Source of the DNA: an uncultured Prevotella sp.
GTDB taxonomy: Bacteria > Bacteroidota > Bacteroidia > Bacteroidales > Bacteroidaceae
Reading direction: 5' to 3'
DNA length: 10,725 bases
Assembly (NCBI GenBank): GCA_937874345.1
Contig: CALNBT010000235.1
Coordinates: 1 to 10,725, forward strand
Shown here: positions 6,873 through 10,725 of the stretch, piece after piece
Layout of the letters: each line of letters opens with the position of its first letter
Position numbering within the stretch: the first letter of the stretch is position 1
Made by a program: the position numbers and the translations under genes
The notes under the pieces: model-generated
What the model was told of the DNA's origin: nothing
The model's database searches: none
The model's input: the letters and a program-made list of their open reading frames with translations, nothing else

Positions 6873-7362
6873 AGATATGATTCAATTTTGTCATAACACT
6901 GTTAGACCTTTCAGAAAGTGCCATGAAGCACATGATCGTATTCAATTTTATTTTATTTTGCGAGTTATTTATTTTTTTATCCCGAATAGCTTGTTTACGT
7001 TCGTATAGAGTGGCTTAAGGGTGTTGGAGTGTTGTTAATATTTGAATGATTAAACAAAATTACAGTATTGAAAGACAATTTTACCCTAGTGATTTTAAAA
7101 ATATCTATAAATTTGCCAATAAATATCTTGATAAGATCACGACTAACTTTCAATTTACTATTACTTTAAAAAACTGTTGCCGTAATTATTAATACGAAAA
7201 TAACCATTAGGTAGACTTAAGCTTTTTTCACGCTACTCGTATAGTCAAAAGAAACGTAATGTGGATGGTTTTGAAAATCTTACTAACGGAACTGTTATTA
7301 TTTGGAAAGATAAAAAGAAAAGACCTATAATCATTATTATTATCAACTAAAAACTATTATTT
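6873..7362. other. AT-rich intergenic region, no convincing gene
   Basis: This 490-nt stretch between the operon terminator and the ELWxxDGT gene is more AT-rich than its neighbours. Two short open frames exist on the plus strand: 7046-7192 (ATG start, 48 residues, rich in Asn, Lys, Phe and Tyr) and 7204-7350 (no start, 48 codons, ending in a run of Ile). They are in different frames, have no recognisable domain and may be remnants or chance. A -7-like TAAATTTG occurs at 7108-7115 without a -33 partner. I see no tRNA, inverted-repeat pair or transposase. Confidence 0.5.
7270..7304 (+). promoter_or_regulatory. Weak candidate promoter for the ELWxxDGT gene
   Basis: TTTG at 7270-7273 is followed after 22 nt by TATTATTTG (7296-7304), which resembles TAnnTTTG with one extra base. 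Total spacing is about 2 nt longer than the consensus. A start near 7310 would give a leader of roughly 50 nt before the ATG at 7363. No better match lies in the upstream gap. Confidence 0.3.
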
Positions 7363-9117
7363 ATGAGAAATTGTAGAATTTTACTTTCGTTAGGTTTAAT
7401 TTTAAGCTCCGGTGGTGTGTGGGCTCAGCAAGACAATGTCATAGATTTGCTTCCTCAAGGAGTAACGCTCAATGTCAATGCAGAGCGAAGAACCGTAAAA
7501 GAGAAGAATATCGTTGTAGCAGGTTCTGCCTTGAATGGGTATAAAGCATATTTCGCTGCAGCAGATGCTGACCATGGTGAAGAACTTTGGGTAACCGACG
7601 GTACGACCGCTGGAACCAAGATGGTGACAGACATTTTGCCTGGTTCTGGATCATCTGCGCCAAGCTGGTTGGCCAGATTAAATGACAAAGTGCTCTTTTC
7701 TGCATATACTGATGATGCCGGAAGACAACTTTGGGTAAGTGATGGTACGAAAGAAGGAACAAAAATGTTAGTTCAGACCTATATGGTGGGTGATGGAAAT
7801 CCTCAAGCTATTTATCAAATCAATGAGACACAGGCTGTTTTTGCTGCCATTGATGATGAGAGCGCTGAGTATGATCCTGATAACGGGCCTCAGCTCTGGC
7901 TTTGGGTAACTGATGGAACAGTTGCAGGAACACATCGCATTAAAGAAGTTAAGGTTGATAATCCTGGAAAAGTGAATACCAACCAGCATTCTGCTTTTGT
8001 GCGTGTAGGTAGAAAATTATACTTCAAGGCTGATGATATCGATGGACATACCGGTACTGAGCTGTGGGTAACAGATGGAACTACTGCTGGAACATATCTG
8101 GTAAAAGACATCAACACTGAGCCAAATACTGATAAAGGTGCAGGTTATACGCGTGATTCAGCTATAGACTGCATGGAAAACTTTAATAATCATAAACTGT
8201 TCTTCAAGGCTTGGACCCTTGAATCAGGAAATGAATTGTGGACATCTGATGGTACTGAAGCAGGAACTTATGAAGTATTCAATGCTGACCCATCCGTGAA
8301 TCCGGATAACGGAATCGGTAATGGTCCTGGTGTTTTCGGTGAAGGCTGGGAAGTATACAAGGGACGTATCTGGTTCCGTGGATGGTCTTCAAGTGGTGGC
8401 TATGAATTGGCTGGATCTAACCTTGAAAAGGGCGACTATCAATACTTTGACTATTTTACACTGAATCCTTCGAATGCAAATAATTCTTTCCCCGATCCAG
8501 GATGTATCTTCCAGAATACTTATATGTTCTGTGGTGCTGATGGTTTTGATGCTGCCGCTGTTCCAGCACAGCATGGAGGTGAACTTTTGTGTTTTGACGG
8601 AACGAAGATCTGGCGTCAGAGCGAAGATTTTACTCCAGGAACGTTGTGTGACTGGGTAAAGGAACCCACTGTCGCAGGTGGTTCATTCTACTGGATGAAT
8701 GAAGCGAATGACATTGCTCAAGGTCTTGGCTCTGGTCTCTATCGTCTTGATGATGTAACAGGTAAGCCTGTTGTTGTTCCTACAATTACAACAACTGGAG
8801 ACAATGTTAACACATTACGTAACCTTGCTGGTACCATCCTTTATCAATGCGGTGCAAACAAGAGATTGTATGTTGACCAATATACCAAGGCAAACTGGGA
8901 TGGTGTTAGTGACAAAGGTTACCTTGACCCGATATTCGAAGGTCCTACCGATCCTACAGGAATTGAAACCATTGGCAAGGGAGCCGAAACAAATACCGTT
9001 AACGTATACAATCTAAACGGCATGTTAGTAAGACAGAATGTAAATAAGGCTACTGCTTCCAAGGGATTGCAGAAAGGTATTTATATCATCAATGGCGAAA
9101 AGTACGTTGTTCGCTAA
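7363..9117 (+). CDS. Secreted ELWxxDGT-repeat protein with T9SS-like C-terminal domain
   Basis: The 584-residue protein starts with a signal peptide (MRNCR, hydrophobic stretch, VWA before QQ; likely cleavage after Ala21). The mature part carries ELWxxDGTxxGT motifs at 74, 122 (QLWVSDGT), 179 (WLWVTDGT), 233 and 291, with weaker versions near 348 and 407 and perhaps a last one near GLYRLDD. The spacing of about 48-59 residues fits blades of a seven- or eight-bladed beta-propeller; the ELWxxDGT repeat is a recognised family without an agreed function. The end (about 547-584) has VYNLNGMLVR and KGIYIINGEKYVVR, like the type A sorting domain of T9SS cargo common in Prevotella. It is therefore probably exported to the outer membrane or cell surface. 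The start follows an A/T-rich leader with no Shine-Dalgarno. A SusC gene follows 80 nt downstream on the same strand, suggesting a shared envelope role, perhaps binding a nutrient or polymer; this is inference. Confidence 0.9.
   Translation: MRNCRILLSLGLILSSGGVWAQQDNVIDLLPQGVTLNVNAERRTVKEKNIVVAGSALNGYKAYFAAADADHGEELWVTDGTTAGTKMVTDILPGSGSSAPSWLARLNDKVLFSAYTDDAGRQLWVSDGTKEGTKMLVQTYMVGDGNPQAIYQINETQAVFAAIDDESAEYDPDNGPQLWLWVTDGTVAGTHRIKEVKVDNPGKVNTNQHSAFVRVGRKLYFKADDIDGHTGTELWVTDGTTAGTYLVKDINTEPNTDKGAGYTRDSAIDCMENFNNHKLFFKAWTLESGNELWTSDGTEAGTYEVFNADPSVNPDNGIGNGPGVFGEGWEVYKGRIWFRGWSSSGGYELAGSNLEKGDYQYFDYFTLNPSNANNSFPDPGCIFQNTYMFCGADGFDAAAVPAQHGGELLCFDGTKIWRQSEDFTPGTLCDWVKEPTVAGGSFYWMNEANDIAQGLGSGLYRLDDVTGKPVVVPTITTTGDNVNTLRNLAGTILYQCGANKRLYVDQYTKANWDGVSDKGYLDPIFEGPTDPTGIETIGKGAETNTVNVYNLNGMLVRQNVNKATASKGLQKGIYIINGEKYVVR
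7582..8604 (+). repeat. ELWxxDGT tandem protein repeats (coding)
   Basis: Five clear copies and two decayed ones of the motif (E/Q)LW(V/T)(T/S)DGT lie at nucleotide positions 7582, 7726, 7897, 8059, 8233, 8404 and 8581. They recur about every 144-177 nt. The first five keep the Trp-Asp-Gly-Thr core. The sixth has lost it (ELAGSNLE), while the seventh keeps DGT but not Trp (ELLCFDGT). DNA identity between copies is moderate, so the repeats are old and not a recent slippage product. Confidence 0.8.
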
Positions 9118-9135
9118 TTTGCTGTCTTTTACCTT

Positions 9136-9172
9136 TATCCGGCGGTTTTGCACCGCCGGATATTGTTTTATT
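9136..9172 (+). terminator. Strong terminator between the ELWxxDGT and SusC genes
   Basis: TATCCGGCGGT (9136-9146) pairs perfectly with ACCGCCGGATA (9152-9162), a GC-rich 11-bp stem with a 5-nt loop TTTGC. It is followed by TTGTTTTATT. It starts 19 nt after the stop codon of the ELWxxDGT gene and ends 25 nt before the SusC start codon. Confidence 0.9.
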
Positions 9173-9197
9173 CAATAACAGAATCTACAAAGAGGCT

Positions 9198-10725
9198 ATG
9201 AGAAATAATCATGATTTAATTCGCTTGTTGATGTTCATTTTATTCCTATTTTGTGCAAATGTTGGATTTGCTCAGAAGTTGAACGTTACAGGTACTGTTA
9301 CAGATGGACAAACACACGAACCATTATTGGGCGTGACAGTCAAAGAAGTAGGGACGTCGTATGGAGTCGTTACAGACCTAGATGGTAAATTCCAACTTCA
9401 AGTAGACAAGAATGCCACCTTGTCTTTTTCATATATTGGCTATAAGACAATAAATGTTGCTGTTCAGGGGAGGTCGAGGCTGGATATTCATTTGATGTCA
9501 AGTACGAACGAATTGGAAGAACTTGTTATTATAGGTTACGGCGTTCAGAAAAAGAGTGATGTAACAGGTTCTATCAGTTCGATTTCAGGAAAAGATATTA
9601 ATGGTACTCCTGTTTCTTCAACGCTTCAGGCTCTTCAAGGACGAGCTGCCGGTGTAAATATCATTCAGAATTCAGGTGCTCCTGGTGGTGGTACAACCAT
9701 CAAGATTCGTGGAACAGGTACGATTAATGATGCAGATCCTCTTTATGTCGTAGATGGATTTATTGTTGATAATCTGGATTACCTCAATCCTAATGATATT
9801 GAGAACGTAGAAGTTTTCAAAGATGCTGCTTCAAGTGCAGTTTATGGATCGCGTGCAGCAAATGGCGTTGTATCGATCACAACAAAAAGTGGTAAAGAAG
9901 GAAAGACCAGAGTTACTTATGACGGATATGCAGGTGTCTCTAATCCATGGAAAACGATCAAGGTGATGGATGCTGACAATTATGCATTGATGATGGACTA
10001 CATCAATGGTACTTCCACGTATTCGGCTGATGGAAAACTTTTCATGACAAAAGCTACGGATGGATCTTATAATTATGATCCAGCAAAATTTGCCATTCTG
10101 GATACCCTTCATCACAATTCAGTTGGAAACTGGTGGGATGCCATTACGAGAACTGGATTTAAGATGCAGCATGGTGTGACTGTTTCTGGAGGTTCAGATA
10201 AAACGCAATATTTAGCTTCGGCTAGCTATTATAAAGAAAACGGCATCGTGAAGACATCTGATTATACCAGAATGAACACGCGTGTCAATATTTCTACACA
10301 GTTGGCCAAATGGTTGAAGATGTCGGCAAATATAGCTTTTTCCGGTGAGAACCGAGAAGGGGTTCCTGAAGGTTCATCAAGTATATTGAAACAAGCGCTT
10401 TATGAGAGCCCTATGGAATACTTGTATGACAATAAACACTATTGGTATAGTGCTAATCCCCTAGCCAATTTAGACAGAGACAATCAGGCGATGAATAGGA
10501 CCCGCCTCGATATGAACTTAAGTCTGGATGCAAATATTTTCAAATGGTTGGTTTATCAGTTTAAGGCTTCTTATTATAACATACACCAAACCGACGACAA
10601 TTTCTTCGAAGTATGGGGGTTGGACGAAGATTTTACTATGCCTGCATCACTTGCAACTGTTTACAAATACCAAGGTACAACCAGTAAATGGGAGATCAAT
10701 AACTTGCTGACGTTCTTGTGGAAGA
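9198..10725 (+). CDS. SusC/RagA-family TonB-linked outer-membrane receptor, 3'-truncated
   Basis: The frame stays open from ATG 9198 to the window end (509 codons); full-length relatives have about 1000 residues, so roughly half is visible. Residues 1-25 are a signal peptide ending FAQ. Residues 29 to about 102 form a carboxypeptidase-regulatory-like beta-sandwich (VTGTVTDGQTHEPLLGVTV, then TDLDGKF and SYIGY). A TonB-box region follows (LEELVIIGYGVQKKSDVTGS, about 106-125), then the plug domain with LQGRAAGV at 146-153, IRGTGTINDADPLYVVDG at 170-187 and VFKDAASSAVYGSRAANG at 206-223. The beta-barrel begins after about residue 235. The protein takes up glycan- or peptide-derived substrates through the outer membrane, powered by TonB, together with a SusD lipoprotein expected downstream. 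AGAGG lies only 2 nt before the start codon, too close for a normal ribosome site. The substrate cannot be inferred from this half. Confidence 0.95.
   Translation, partial: MRNNHDLIRLLMFILFLFCANVGFAQKLNVTGTVTDGQTHEPLLGVTVKEVGTSYGVVTDLDGKFQLQVDKNATLSFSYIGYKTINVAVQGRSRLDIHLMSSTNELEELVIIGYGVQKKSDVTGSISSISGKDINGTPVSSTLQALQGRAAGVNIIQNSGAPGGGTTIKIRGTGTINDADPLYVVDGFIVDNLDYLNPNDIENVEVFKDAASSAVYGSRAANGVVSITTKSGKEGKTRVTYDGYAGVSNPWKTIKVMDADNYALMMDYINGTSTYSADGKLFMTKATDGSYNYDPAKFAILDTLHHNSVGNWWDAITRTGFKMQHGVTVSGGSDKTQYLASASYYKENGIVKTSDYTRMNTRVNISTQLAKWLKMSANIAFSGENREGVPEGSSSILKQALYESPMEYLYDNKHYWYSANPLANLDRDNQAMNRTRLDMNLSLDANIFKWLVYQFKASYYNIHQTDDNFFEVWGLDEDFTMPASLATVYKYQGTTSKWEINNLLTFLWK

Noticed and set aside
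6802..7008. 68-residue plus-strand open frame
   Set aside because: It runs through the strong terminator hairpin at 6829-6872, has no domain and is AT-rich noise.
7001..7244. Direct repeat TCGTATAG at 7001-7008 and 7237-7244, plus CTTAAG near both, as possible ends of a mobile element
   Set aside because: Eight bases can recur by chance in AT-rich DNA; there are no terminal inverted repeats and no transposase or integrase between them.
7582..8604. Regularly spaced repeats considered as a CRISPR-like array
   Set aside because: The repeats are coding, diverged at DNA level and part of a continuous secreted protein frame.

Overview
The window looks like chromosome from the phylum Bacteroidota, order Bacteroidales, most likely a Prevotellaceae member. 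Four things point there: a SusC/RagA-type TonB-linked receptor, a secreted ELWxxDGT-repeat protein ending in a type IX secretion (T9SS)-like sorting tail, TTTG / TAnnTTTG promoter elements instead of sigma70-type ones, and near absence of Shine-Dalgarno sequences. The genus is an inference.

Layout. (a) 1-1145, + strand: 3' part of an SLC13/DASS-family anion symporter gene, cut by the window start. (b) 1227-1395, - strand: a tRNA(CAT) gene with its own -7 promoter element and a U-tailed terminator, convergent with the transporter. (c) 1396-1719: a gene-free, AT-rich stretch holding a small hairpin, an orphan + strand terminator-like hairpin and a good promoter. (d) 1720-6742, + strand: a tight four-gene operon encoding a PMCA-type Ca2+ P-type ATPase, a YihX-like HAD phosphatase, the bifunctional riboflavin kinase/FAD synthetase RibF and a CPBP-family membrane protease. 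Junctions are 4 nt, 2 nt and an 8-nt overlap, and a strong terminator follows at 6829-6872. (e) 6873-7362: a very AT-rich gap without a convincing gene, with two short open frames and a weak promoter candidate. (f) 7363-9117, + strand: a secreted ELWxxDGT-repeat, probably beta-propeller protein with a T9SS type A-like C-terminus, followed by a strong terminator. (g) 9198 to the end, + strand: the N-terminal 509 codons of a SusC-like outer-membrane receptor.

How the genes fit together. The operon combines ion homeostasis (Ca2+ export) with FMN/FAD synthesis, a small phosphatase and a membrane protease; translation is probably coupled. The last two genes belong to the cell envelope: an exported repeat protein and a TonB-dependent receptor that usually pairs with a downstream SusD lipoprotein outside this window. 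I found no phage, CRISPR, insertion sequence or defence module, and no clear undescribed system. The most unusual signals are regulatory: a promoter almost touching the ATPase start codon, an orphan hairpin upstream of it, and a strong terminator in the 80-nt gap before the SusC gene with no visible promoter.
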